From Phycobacter sedimenti (GTDB lineage Bacteria; Pseudomonadota; Alphaproteobacteria; Rhodobacterales; Rhodobacteraceae): DNA of 64,000 nt. Shown here one piece after another: positions 8,775-15,696 of this stretch. The notes under the pieces were generated by a model. That model searched no databases, was not told where the DNA came from, and saw only the letters and a program-made list of their open reading frames with translations. The translations under genes were made by a program, and so were the position numbers. Within the stretch, counting starts at the first letter, position 1. Every line of letters begins with the position of its first letter. The stretch lies in assembly GCF_038148855.1 (NCBI RefSeq), contig NZ_JBBVGR010000001.1:124001-188000 (forward strand), in the 5' to 3' direction.

Positions 8775-10178
8775 CTAAACACTGATTTGCTCGGGCGGAT
8801 TGTCCAAAAGGGCCCGCAGACGCAGCATGGCATCCTCGAATTTGGCCAAAGACACCTGACCGTTGATGGTGATGCGCACCGCGTTGGGCGCGCGTCCATC
8901 GCGCAGGGCGAATTCATCAGCAGAACGGATCTGCACTCCCTGGCCCTCGGCAGCGCGGGTAAAGGCTGCGGAGCGCCAGCCCGATGGCAGCCTCAGCCAC
9001 AGAAAAGGCACCTCATCATTCCAGGTGAGTTCAAACGCACCCAGCGCATTGACCGCAACGCGCACGTATTTCGCCATCTCTTTACGCACCTCCTTGGCGA
9101 GGGCCTTGCTGCGCGGATCGGACAGCAGGACACGGGTCAACTCGGCCAGTGGCTGCGCAAGACCGAAAAAGCTGTACTCCGCTGCGCGGCGCAGATCCTG
9201 CTCGTGACCTTTTGGCGCAAGGGCAAAGCCAACCCGCAAGGCCGGCGTCAGGATCTTGGAGATCGAGCACACATGCCAGGTGATGCCGGGGGCAAGGGCG
9301 CGATAGCTGGGAGCGCGCGCTTCGCCCATTCGATAGCAGTCGTCCTCGATGATCTGCACGTCATGGCGCCGGGCCACCTTCAGAATCTCCTTGCGCCGCT
9401 CCAGCGGGGTGAAAAGCCCCGTCGGATTATGCACCTCAGGGCTTGTGCACAGCACGGTCGCCCCGGTCTTGCGGATCGCCAGCTCAAGCGCATCGGGCCT
9501 TATCCCGTGTTCGTCCATACCGACGCCCACAACTTTGGCCCTCAGCAGTTCTGCCGCCCGCCGAAACCCCGCATAGGAAAGATCCTCGACCAGAAGCGTC
9601 GGCTGGGCCTCTTTCAGAACGGCCTGCATCACCGTCAGGATTCCATTCTGGCCCCCGTGCGTCAGAACCACCTGGTTTTGATCCAGCGGTCCGAGCGGCT
9701 GATCGGACAGCCACTCTACGACCGCTTCGCGAACCGGACGATAGGCGTCGCGGGTGGGATAGTTCAGGAACATGAAGGGATCAGCCGCGGCGACCTTCTT
9801 CAAGGCTTCACGGATGGCAGCCACTTGCCCCACATCCGCAAGACGCGGGCTGAACAGGCTGACATGATCCGGGTCACGCAGCTCCTGCAGGTGCAATTCG
9901 CGGGACCAGACATCATCCAGGACCTTGGTCTGCCGCTCGGCGACAAAGGTGCCCCGCCCGACCTCGGCCTGCAACAGCCCCTCATCCGTCAGAACCGAAT
10001 AGGCCCGGGCGACCGTCCCCGGCGTAATGCCAAGCTGATAGGCCAGTTCCCGCACCGGGGGCAGCTTTGTACCAATACGCAGAGTCTCATTTTCAACCGC
10101 CGCGCGGATTGTATCGGCCACCCGCTGATACTTCGGACCCGGCTTGTCGCCAAGGGATGGCGCCCAAATTGTACCCAT
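8775..10178 (-). CDS. MocR-family regulator: GntR HTH fused to aminotransferase-like domain
   Basis: 467 residues. Residues ~20-85 are a GntR winged helix (LPPVRELAYQLGITPGTVARAY), then a fold-type I PLP domain with the asparagine loop SPEVHNPTG, the DDCYR segment and the PLP lysine in SISKILTPALRVGF. This is the MocR/GabR layout, in which PLP or an aldimine with an amino compound is the effector. The ATG at 10178 is taken as the start because the HTH follows naturally and the extra 32 codons upstream run through operator-like repeats. It is divergent from a DUF1127 gene, with an inverted repeat over its own start codon and two TTGTATCAA copies in the gap, so it very likely regulates itself and that neighbour. 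Confidence 0.92.
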   Translation of the reverse strand: MGTIWAPSLGDKPGPKYQRVADTIRAAVENETLRIGTKLPPVRELAYQLGITPGTVARAYSVLTDEGLLQAEVGRGTFVAERQTKVLDDVWSRELHLQELRDPDHVSLFSPRLADVGQVAAIREALKKVAAADPFMFLNYPTRDAYRPVREAVVEWLSDQPLGPLDQNQVVLTHGGQNGILTVMQAVLKEAQPTLLVEDLSYAGFRRAAELLRAKVVGVGMDEHGIRPDALELAIRKTGATVLCTSPEVHNPTGLFTPLERRKEILKVARRHDVQIIEDDCYRMGEARAPSYRALAPGITWHVCSISKILTPALRVGFALAPKGHEQDLRRAAEYSFFGLAQPLAELTRVLLSDPRSKALAKEVRKEMAKYVRVAVNALGAFELTWNDEVPFLWLRLPSGWRSAAFTRAAEGQGVQIRSADEFALRDGRAPNAVRITINGQVSLAKFEDAMLRLRALLDNPPEQISV

Positions 10179-10184
10179 TACAAT
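10168..10184. promoter_or_regulatory. Inverted repeat over the mocR start codon
   Basis: ATTGTA-CCCAT-TACAAT is a perfect 6-5-6 dyad; the CAT in the middle is the complement of the regulator's ATG (10176-10178). It uses the same ATTGTA core as the repeats at 10212-10258, pointing to autorepression by the MocR protein. Inference from sequence only. Confidence 0.6.
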
Positions 10185-10211
10185 GCTTCCTTGGACAGCT
10201 GAGTCGGACTT

Positions 10212-10258
10212 TTGTATCAAACACCCATAGCAACAATGCAGGATTGTATCAATACAAT
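10212..10258. promoter_or_regulatory. Probable MocR operator: direct repeats plus dyad
   Basis: TTGTATCAA occurs at 10212 and again at 10244, 32 bp apart (about three helical turns), and the second copy is part of the perfect dyad ATTGTAT-CA-ATACAAT (10243-10258). Direct repeats with an added inverted copy are the known style of MocR/GabR binding sites. The dyad ends 14 bases before the DUF1127 ATG. Confidence 0.65.
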
Positions 10259-10272
10259 AAAGGACACAGACC

Positions 10273-10506
10273 ATGACACAGCCTACACCCTCCGCCTATC
10301 CGAACGTTTCTTTTCTGAACACCCAGCCGGCCCTGCCGCTGCTGGCACAGATTGCGGTACAGGTTGCTGTTCTGGTCACCAAGTGGTCCCTGCGTCACCG
10401 CAGCCGAAAACAGCTCCGCCACCTGAGCGATGCGCAACTCCAGGACATCGGGATTTCGCGCGCCGAAGCCCATTATGAAGCCACTCTTCCGTTCTGGCGC
10501 CCCTGA
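10273..10506 (+). CDS. DUF1127 small protein
   Basis: 77 residues with the C-terminal DUF1127 motif RHLSDAQLQDIGISRAEA at about 49-66, a short helix pair common in alphaproteobacteria and linked in some species to RNA turnover and stress or phosphate responses. An amphipathic or hydrophobic helix (LLAQIAVQVAVLV) precedes it. The start ATG follows AATAAAGGACACAGACC. It has its own terminator and lies opposite the MocR regulator, whose operator-like repeats sit directly upstream. Molecular role of this copy is unknown. Confidence 0.9.
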   Translation: MTQPTPSAYPNVSFLNTQPALPLLAQIAVQVAVLVTKWSLRHRSRKQLRHLSDAQLQDIGISRAEAHYEATLPFWRP

Positions 10507-10531
10507 TCCCCGGGGCACGGAACCACCTGAC

Positions 10532-10559
10532 GGCCGGGGCCAGTTCCCCGGCCTTTTTT
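10532..10559 (+). terminator. Rho-independent terminator after the DUF1127 gene
   Basis: GGCCGGGG and CCCCGGCC form an 8-bp stem with a 6-nt loop, followed by six T. Ends the single-gene DUF1127 transcript. Confidence 0.92.
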
Positions 10560-10591
10560 GTGCTCCAAAGCCGTTTGAGCAAAATTAACCC

Positions 10592-10620
10592 TTGATCGAA
10601 TCCTCCATGGCGCCTAGATG
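10592..10620 (+). promoter_or_regulatory. Candidate sigma-70 promoter of speD-speE
   Basis: TTGATC (10592-10597), a 17-bp spacer, then TAGATG (10615-10620). Start of transcription would fall near 10627, leaving a ~91-nt leader that carries the pseudoknot described next. Only a sequence match. Confidence 0.5.
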
Positions 10621-10626
10621 CGCCTC

Positions 10627-10717
10627 ACTTTCGGTACCGATCCCAACCCCGGACCCTTATCCGGGGGGGCGCTAAGGACCGTCTGGATTGTCATCTACTG
10701 GAACGAAGGGGAGTGTC
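10627..10717 (+). ncRNA. Structured speD 5' UTR with predicted H-type pseudoknot
   Basis: TCGGTACCGA (10631-10640) is a palindrome. After it CCCCGGA (10647-10653) pairs with TCCGGGG (10660-10666), a 7-bp stem with loop CCCTTA. Five loop bases, CCTTA (10655-10659), are perfectly complementary to TAAGG (10673-10677) downstream, with a 6-nt linker GGGCGC. The loop lengths (1, 0 and 6 nt) suit a compact H-type pseudoknot. The encoded enzyme uses S-adenosylmethionine, so a ligand-sensing leader is possible; the topology recalls SAM-II but I do not see that family's conserved sequence. A plain regulatory or chance structure remains possible. Confidence 0.45.
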
Positions 10718-11224
10718 ATGAAAGACGCCAACCTCTTCCAACTGGGGATCGGTCTGGAGACAGGCGCCCATGAGGAAGATACCGCCCGCGGTGTAACCAC
10801 CGCGATGCTTGAAACCGTTGTGGACAGCGACCGCGAAGACCATTTCATCCGCCGTGATGGAAAAGTGTTTGCCGGAACCCACCTGATCATCGAAGTGATG
10901 AAGGGCACGGGCCTGGATTGCGAGACACGCATCCAGAACGCGTTCCGCAAGTGCGTCGAGGTCTGTGGCGCCACGCTGCTGCACATCCACACGCACAAAT
11001 TCTCGCCTCAGGGCGTGTCCGGCGTTGCCGTTCTGGCCGAGAGCCACATCTCGGTCCATACTTGGCCCGAAATCGGCTACGGTGCGTTTGACGTCTTCAT
11101 GTGCGGCGATGCGCAGCCCTGGCTGGCGGTCGGTGTTCTGAAAGAAGCCTTTGCGACCGATCACGTTGAGGTCCGCGAACTGCTGCGCGGGGAGGAGCTC
11201 ATCGCCAAGGAGGTCGCGGCATGA
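10718..11224 (+). CDS. speD: S-adenosylmethionine decarboxylase proenzyme
   Basis: 168 residues. Produces decarboxylated SAM, the aminopropyl donor for spermidine. The self-processing site is AESHISVHTWPE: cleavage before Ser109 makes the pyruvoyl cofactor, with His114 and downstream Cys (FMCGD) as helpers. The ATG at 10718 is preferred over one 30 bases upstream because GAAGGGGAG lies at the right distance. Its stop overlaps the speE start (ATGA), so both are made from one mRNA. The leader contains a predicted pseudoknot. Confidence 0.97.
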   Translation: MKDANLFQLGIGLETGAHEEDTARGVTTAMLETVVDSDREDHFIRRDGKVFAGTHLIIEVMKGTGLDCETRIQNAFRKCVEVCGATLLHIHTHKFSPQGVSGVAVLAESHISVHTWPEIGYGAFDVFMCGDAQPWLAVGVLKEAFATDHVEVRELLRGEELIAKEVAA

Positions 11225-12072
11225 GCGAGACCTGGATCACCGAACGCCTGCACGACCACTACGCCCAGTCTCTGCGCGTGGACGAGATGCTATATGACAG
11301 CAACACCGAGCATCAGCGCCTGAAAGTGTTTCAGAACGGCACCTTTGGCCGGATCCTCACGCTGGATGACGTGGTGCAGACCACGGAAGGCGACAACTTC
11401 ATCTACCACGAGATGATGACCCATGTGCCGATCCTGGCGCATGGGGCTGCAAAACGCGTGCTGATCATCGGCGGCGGTGACGGCGGCATGGCGCGCGAAG
11501 CGCTGCGGCACGCCTCGGTCGAACATGTGACCATGGTGGAAATCGACGGCGGCGTCGTGGATTTCTCCAAGGAATACCTTCCGATGCTCAGCCAGGGGGC
11601 CTTTGACGATCCGCGCCTCGATCTGGTGATCAATGATGGCGCCGCCTTCATGCGTGAGACGGACCAGAAATTCGACGTGATCATCGTCGATTCCACCGAT
11701 CCGATCGGTCCGGGCGAAGTGCTGTTTACCAACACCTTCTACGGTCATGCCGCCCGCGCCCTGACCGATGATGGGATCATCGTCACCCAGAACGGCGTGC
11801 CCTTCATGCAAGGGGACGAACTGACCGGAACCATGCGCGCGTTCAAGGCGCTCTTTGCCGATCACAGCTGCTATCTTGCGACCATTCCCACCTATGCGGG
11901 CGGACCGATGGCCTTTGGCTGGGGCAGCCATTCCAAGGCGGCGCGCAACGTCTCGCTGTCCGATCTGGAAAAACGCTTTGCCGCCGCCGGGATCGAGACG
12001 GACTACTATACGCCCGAGGTCCACAAGGCCGCATTTGCCCTGCCGGGCTATGTGAAAAAGCTCTTCCCCTAA
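11221..12072 (+). CDS. speE: Spermidine synthase
   Basis: 283 residues. Transfers the aminopropyl group of decarboxylated SAM to putrescine. The Rossmann core shows IIGGGDGGMAREALRH and VEIDGGVVDFSKEYLP for cofactor binding and DSTDPIGPGEVLF with the catalytic Asp. The 4-base overlap with speD and the strong hairpin after the stop define a two-gene polyamine operon. Family members can accept other diamines; spermidine is the default assignment. Confidence 0.97.
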   Translation: MSETWITERLHDHYAQSLRVDEMLYDSNTEHQRLKVFQNGTFGRILTLDDVVQTTEGDNFIYHEMMTHVPILAHGAAKRVLIIGGGDGGMAREALRHASVEHVTMVEIDGGVVDFSKEYLPMLSQGAFDDPRLDLVINDGAAFMRETDQKFDVIIVDSTDPIGPGEVLFTNTFYGHAARALTDDGIIVTQNGVPFMQGDELTGTMRAFKALFADHSCYLATIPTYAGGPMAFGWGSHSKAARNVSLSDLEKRFAAAGIETDYYTPEVHKAAFALPGYVKKLFP

Positions 12073-12102
12073 GGGCCAGGTAGAAAAGTCCAGAAACGAA
12101 AA

Positions 12103-12128
12103 CGGGGGCCATCGGCCCCCGCAATTCT
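12103..12128 (+). terminator. Hairpin between speE and ccmE
   Basis: CGGGGGCC-ATC-GGCCCCCG is an 8-bp GC stem between two convergent genes. The following CAATTCTTT is a weak T-run. Confidence 0.65.
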
Positions 12129-12158
12129 TTCAGCACCCTCTTTCGCCAACCCTGGCAA

Positions 12159-12602
12159 TCACGCTTCGGGTTCCTGATAGACGCCCTGCTCTTTCAGCGC
12201 GTCCACGACCTCTTTGGGCATATAGGTCTCATCGTGTTTGGCCAGAATTTCAGAGGCTTCAAACACGCCGTTCACGTACCGCCCCGTCCCGACCATGCCC
12301 TGATTTTCAGAGAACAGATCGGGCAGAACCCCGGTATAAACCACCGGCACGGTCGCGCCGCCATCGGTCACTGCAAAGCGGATGCTTTCACCCTGTCCGC
12401 GCACGATGCTGCCTTCTTCGACAAGACCGCCAATACGGAACACCTCATCCTGGGTTGGGGGCTCGGCCATCACCTGGCTCGGTGAGCGGAAATAGTTGAT
12501 GCCATCGCGCATCGCATAACCAATCAGGCCCGTGGAAACGATCAAGGCCACGGTCGCCAGCGCGATCACCTGGATACGGCGCTGTTTCTTGAGGTTTTTC
12601 AC
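12159..12602 (-). CDS. ccmE: Cytochrome c maturation heme chaperone CcmE
   Basis: 147 residues. N-terminal positively charged KKQRR then a membrane anchor (VIALATVALIVSTGLIGYA, ~12-30), and a periplasmic OB-fold. The heme-binding His123 is in LAKHDETYMPKE, with Tyr127 as axial partner, matching His130/Tyr134 of E. coli. It holds heme and passes it to CcmF/H for attachment to apocytochromes c. Here it is away from other ccm genes, 35 bases downstream of argC, at the end of a leftward run. Confidence 0.97.
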   Translation of the reverse strand: MKNLKKQRRIQVIALATVALIVSTGLIGYAMRDGINYFRSPSQVMAEPPTQDEVFRIGGLVEEGSIVRGQGESIRFAVTDGGATVPVVYTGVLPDLFSENQGMVGTGRYVNGVFEASEILAKHDETYMPKEVVDALKEQGVYQEPEA

Positions 12603-12637
12603 GGTGCTACCTCCCTGCCCGGATGTGGGCGTCTCGA

Positions 12638-13666
12638 TTAGGGGAACAGCGGCGCCATCATCAGGCCCGCCGTTTCCTCTTCACCTAACATCAGGTTGGC
12701 ATTCTGCAAGGCCTGACCGCTGCTACCTTTTGTCAGGTTATCCAGCGCGGCGATGACGATGGCCCGGCCTTCGATGCGGTCTGCCGTCACACCGATATGG
12801 CAGAAGTTGGAGCCACGCACGTCATGGGTGCTGGGCGCAGTGCCAAAGGGCAGAACCTCGATGAAGGGCTCATCCTTGTAGGCTGCGACAAAGGCCGCAT
12901 GGATCGCCTGCGCGTCGCCCTTGACATAGACGGTCGCAAGGATGCCCCTGTTTGCCGGTATCAAGTGCGGGGTGAACTGCACCCTGACGGGACGGCCTGC
13001 AAGTCTGGAGAACTCCTGATCGAACTCGCCCAGATGCCTGTGTGTGCCGCCAATGGCATAAGCATTGTACCCCTCGCTCAACTCTGCATGCAGGAGGTTT
13101 TCCTTGAGTGAGCGCCCAGCCCCGGAAACCGCGCATTTCAGATCGAGAATAATATCATCAAGATCGATCAGACCGCCCGCAATCAGCGGCCTCAGCGCGA
13201 ACTGCCCGGTGGCCGCATTGCAGCCCGTGCCAGCCACCAGCCGCGCCGTGCGGATTTCATCCCGGTAGAATTCGGTCAGGCCGTATACGGCCTCTTCCTG
13301 CTGTTTGATCGCAGCATGGGGGTTGCCGTACCATTTTTCATAGTCCGCCGGATCCCGCAGCCGGAAGTCTGCCGAAAGATCGACGATCTTCAGATCGCCC
13401 GGCAGGGTTGCGATGACCTCTTGGCTGGTCTTGTGCGGCAGGGCGCAGAAACACAGATCGATAGAAGAAAAGTCGATCTCATCGATCTTGCACAGCACCG
13501 GCAGATCCATATGGCGCAGATGCGGGAAGACCTCGGCCATTGTCATGCCCGCCTTGCGGTCTGCCGCCAGCGCCGCGATTTCGATGTTGGGATGCTGGGC
13601 AATCAGCCTCACCAGTTCCGCGCCAGTGTAACCGCTGGCGCCAAGGATAGCCACTTTGTGGGTCAT
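12638..13666 (-). CDS. argC: N-acetyl-gamma-glutamyl-phosphate reductase
   Basis: 342 residues, third step of arginine synthesis, NADPH-dependent reduction of the acyl phosphate. GASGYTGAEL (9-18) is the dinucleotide-binding loop; the catalytic Cys149 sits in GTGCNAATG, replacing the GCYPT of many homologues, as in other Rhodobacterales. The start at 13666 is preferred over 13678 because ATGAGGTCTGAC supplies an AGG ribosome site just before it. Downstream of murI by 108 bases and upstream of ccmE. Confidence 0.97.
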   Translation of the reverse strand: MTHKVAILGASGYTGAELVRLIAQHPNIEIAALAADRKAGMTMAEVFPHLRHMDLPVLCKIDEIDFSSIDLCFCALPHKTSQEVIATLPGDLKIVDLSADFRLRDPADYEKWYGNPHAAIKQQEEAVYGLTEFYRDEIRTARLVAGTGCNAATGQFALRPLIAGGLIDLDDIILDLKCAVSGAGRSLKENLLHAELSEGYNAYAIGGTHRHLGEFDQEFSRLAGRPVRVQFTPHLIPANRGILATVYVKGDAQAIHAAFVAAYKDEPFIEVLPFGTAPSTHDVRGSNFCHIGVTADRIEGRAIVIAALDNLTKGSSGQALQNANLMLGEEETAGLMMAPLFP

Positions 13667-13774
13667 GTCAGACCTCATGTCCTGAATTTTGAATGATGTT
13701 TACCGCAGCAAAGCGCGGCAAGGATAGGGAAAAGTCACTGAGCGCAGATGCATGGGGCGAACATTCGCCGGGCA

Positions 13775-14584
13775 TCAGGCCGCTTCAAAGGTGATTTGTC
13801 GTCGCAAGAACTGCGTCGCGCGGGCGCTGACGCGCGCCGGATCACCGGTGGTGTAAAAGCCCGCCTTGCCCGAACCATACATATCCGGGTGCCGTTCCAG
13901 ATAGTCCGCCAGACTGTCGGCCACCAGATCCCCCTGGCTAAAGACCTTCACATCCGCGCCAAGCGCCTCCTGAAAGGTCTTTTCCATCAAGGGGTAGTGG
14001 GTACAGCCCAGAATTGCCGCCTCGGGATGGGGCATCTTGCGCTTCAGGGCATCCACGTGACTGCGCACCAGCGCTTCGGCCAGGATCATGTCGCCCTCTT
14101 CGATGGCGTCCACGACACCTCCGCAGGCCTGCGCCTCCACGTCGACACCAATGGCGCGAAAGGCCAGCTCGCGCTGGAAGGCCCGGCTCGATACGGTTGC
14201 AGGGGTCGCGAACAGCGCGACATGCTTGACGGCCACCTCACGCGGCGGTGAGTTGTCGCCCCACTGCCGTTCCGTCAGCGCTTCGATCAGCGGCACGAAG
14301 ACGCCCAGAACCCGTTTGCCAGCTGGCAGTCCGCCCTCCTGCAGGCGGCGCAATGCTGCGGCCGAGGCCGTGTTGCAGGCCAGGATCACCAGATCGCAGC
14401 CCTTGTCCCACATGTTTTCAACGGCGGCCTTGGTCAGATGGTAGACGTCCTCGGCATCGCGCACCCCATAGGGCGCGTGGGCATTGTCGCCGTAATAGAT
14501 CAGCTCTACATCCGGCAGGCGCTTGTGCACGGCATTCAGAACCGTGAGACCACCCAGACCAGAATCGAAAATACCTACCGCCAT
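13775..14584 (-). CDS. murI: Glutamate racemase
   Basis: 269 residues from the ATG at 14584; a TTG six codons earlier is possible but adds nothing conserved. Interconverts L- and D-glutamate for peptidoglycan. The two catalytic cysteines are Cys70 (ACNTASA) and Cys194 (LGCTHYPLM), with Asp7 in FDSGLGG near the N-terminus. Cotranscribed with an acyltransferase gene 36 bases upstream. Confidence 0.97.
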   Translation of the reverse strand: MAVGIFDSGLGGLTVLNAVHKRLPDVELIYYGDNAHAPYGVRDAEDVYHLTKAAVENMWDKGCDLVILACNTASAAALRRLQEGGLPAGKRVLGVFVPLIEALTERQWGDNSPPREVAVKHVALFATPATVSSRAFQRELAFRAIGVDVEAQACGGVVDAIEEGDMILAEALVRSHVDALKRKMPHPEAAILGCTHYPLMEKTFQEALGADVKVFSQGDLVADSLADYLERHPDMYGSGKAGFYTTGDPARVSARATQFLRRQITFEAA

Positions 14585-14620
14585 GTTCCACTTTCGCGAC
14601 AAAGGTGAGGTGGAGCCGGG

Positions 14621-15499
14621 TCAGGCGCGGTGTTTTTCTTCAAACTCATAGCCGCGCAGGGCCGGATCCACGGGAGTCGGGGATAGCTCATAAGTCGCTT
14701 TGCGCAGGAAATCCATCATTGCTTTGGCATTTGTGGCCAGTGGGTCAAGTTTGTCGCGGCCGATGGGTTCGCCGATCACCATACGCACCGGGGTATCGAC
14801 GCGCCTGTGAAATTCCTTGATCAACAGCCCCATGCGCAGGGTGGCATGCAGGTGGCTGGCGATCTGAAACAGACGCGAGGTGTGTCCATCGAAATAGACC
14901 GGCACCACCACTGCGTCGGATTTCGCGATCATGCGCGCGGTGAAGCTGCGCCAGCCAGGGTCCATGGGCTGCGCAAAGGGCGTGGCCGCGGTTGAAACCG
15001 TACCCCCCGGAAAGATCCCGATGGCGCCGCCCTGCCCCAGATACGACAGCGCCTCTTTTCGGGTTTCAAGGTTGGTGCGCAGCGCCGCCTGCGTTTCGGC
15101 AAAGTCGATGGGCAGAATCACATGATTCAGCTCCTCAGCCTTGCCAAAGACCTGATGCGCCAGAATGCGAAAGTCGCCCCGGGTTTCGGCCAGGATATGC
15201 CCCATCATCAGCCCATCGAGAATGCCATAGGGGTGATTGGCAATCAGCACCATGGGTTTGTCGCGGGGGATATTGCCCAAAGCTCCGCCCACCACGTCAA
15301 GCGACAGCCCATAGCGCTCGGCGATCACACTCCAGAAGCTGCGCCCATTGGCGACCTCCAGCTCATAGCCCCGCGCACGGCGAATGAGTCCCAGCCGTCC
15401 GGTGGTGTTTTCCATCAGGCGGATCACCATCCGCCCGGATCGGGTCCGGGCCGAATGCGCGTATGAGATGTCACGGGCGATCTGGCGTGAGCTTTGCAT
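14621..15499 (-). CDS. Lysophospholipid-type acyltransferase (PlsC/OlsA-like)
   Basis: 292 residues. The acceptor motif is NHPYGILDG at about 87-95, with five rather than four residues between His and Asp, then FPGGTVS around 165 and VVPVYFDG near 197. These are blocks I, III and IV of the PlsC family in the variant seen in OlsA-like and hemolysin-type acyltransferases. It should acylate a lyso-lipid (phospholipid or amino-lipid) at the inner membrane. The ATG at 15499 is preferred over the TTG just before it. First gene of the run leading into murI, argC and ccmE. Confidence 0.85.
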   Translation of the reverse strand: MQSSRQIARDISYAHSARTRSGRMVIRLMENTTGRLGLIRRARGYELEVANGRSFWSVIAERYGLSLDVVGGALGNIPRDKPMVLIANHPYGILDGLMMGHILAETRGDFRILAHQVFGKAEELNHVILPIDFAETQAALRTNLETRKEALSYLGQGGAIGIFPGGTVSTAATPFAQPMDPGWRSFTARMIAKSDAVVVPVYFDGHTSRLFQIASHLHATLRMGLLIKEFHRRVDTPVRMVIGEPIGRDKLDPLATNAKAMMDFLRKATYELSPTPVDPALRGYEFEEKHRA

Positions 15500-15603
15500 C
15501 AACGGAACTCTCTTGGCGGCCTTGCTGACCTCGCCGGGTCAGGGAAAACTGAATAGCTGACCTGCGTAACAGTCTCATGACGTCCACAGCCCCGCCGCAG
15601 AGC

Positions 15604-15631
15604 GCAAAAGCGCCGCGCATCAGCGCGGCGC
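15604..15631 (-). terminator. Terminator after the indolepyruvate oxidoreductase gene
   Basis: Read on the minus strand, GCGCCGCGC-TGAT-GCGCGGCGC is a 9-bp stem followed by TTTT (15606-15609 on the plus strand as AAAA). It lies 66 bases after the stop of the oxidoreductase gene. Confidence 0.75.
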
Positions 15632-15696
15632 CCTGCCCAACGGGTGCGGCGCATGTTCCATGCGCCCGGAAACGGGCGGGAGTGCCGCCCTCGGCC

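Noticed and set aside
10618..10785. ORF starting in the speD -10 region and running into speD
   Set aside because: Its ATG lies within the predicted promoter and upstream of the predicted start of transcription; no ribosome site.
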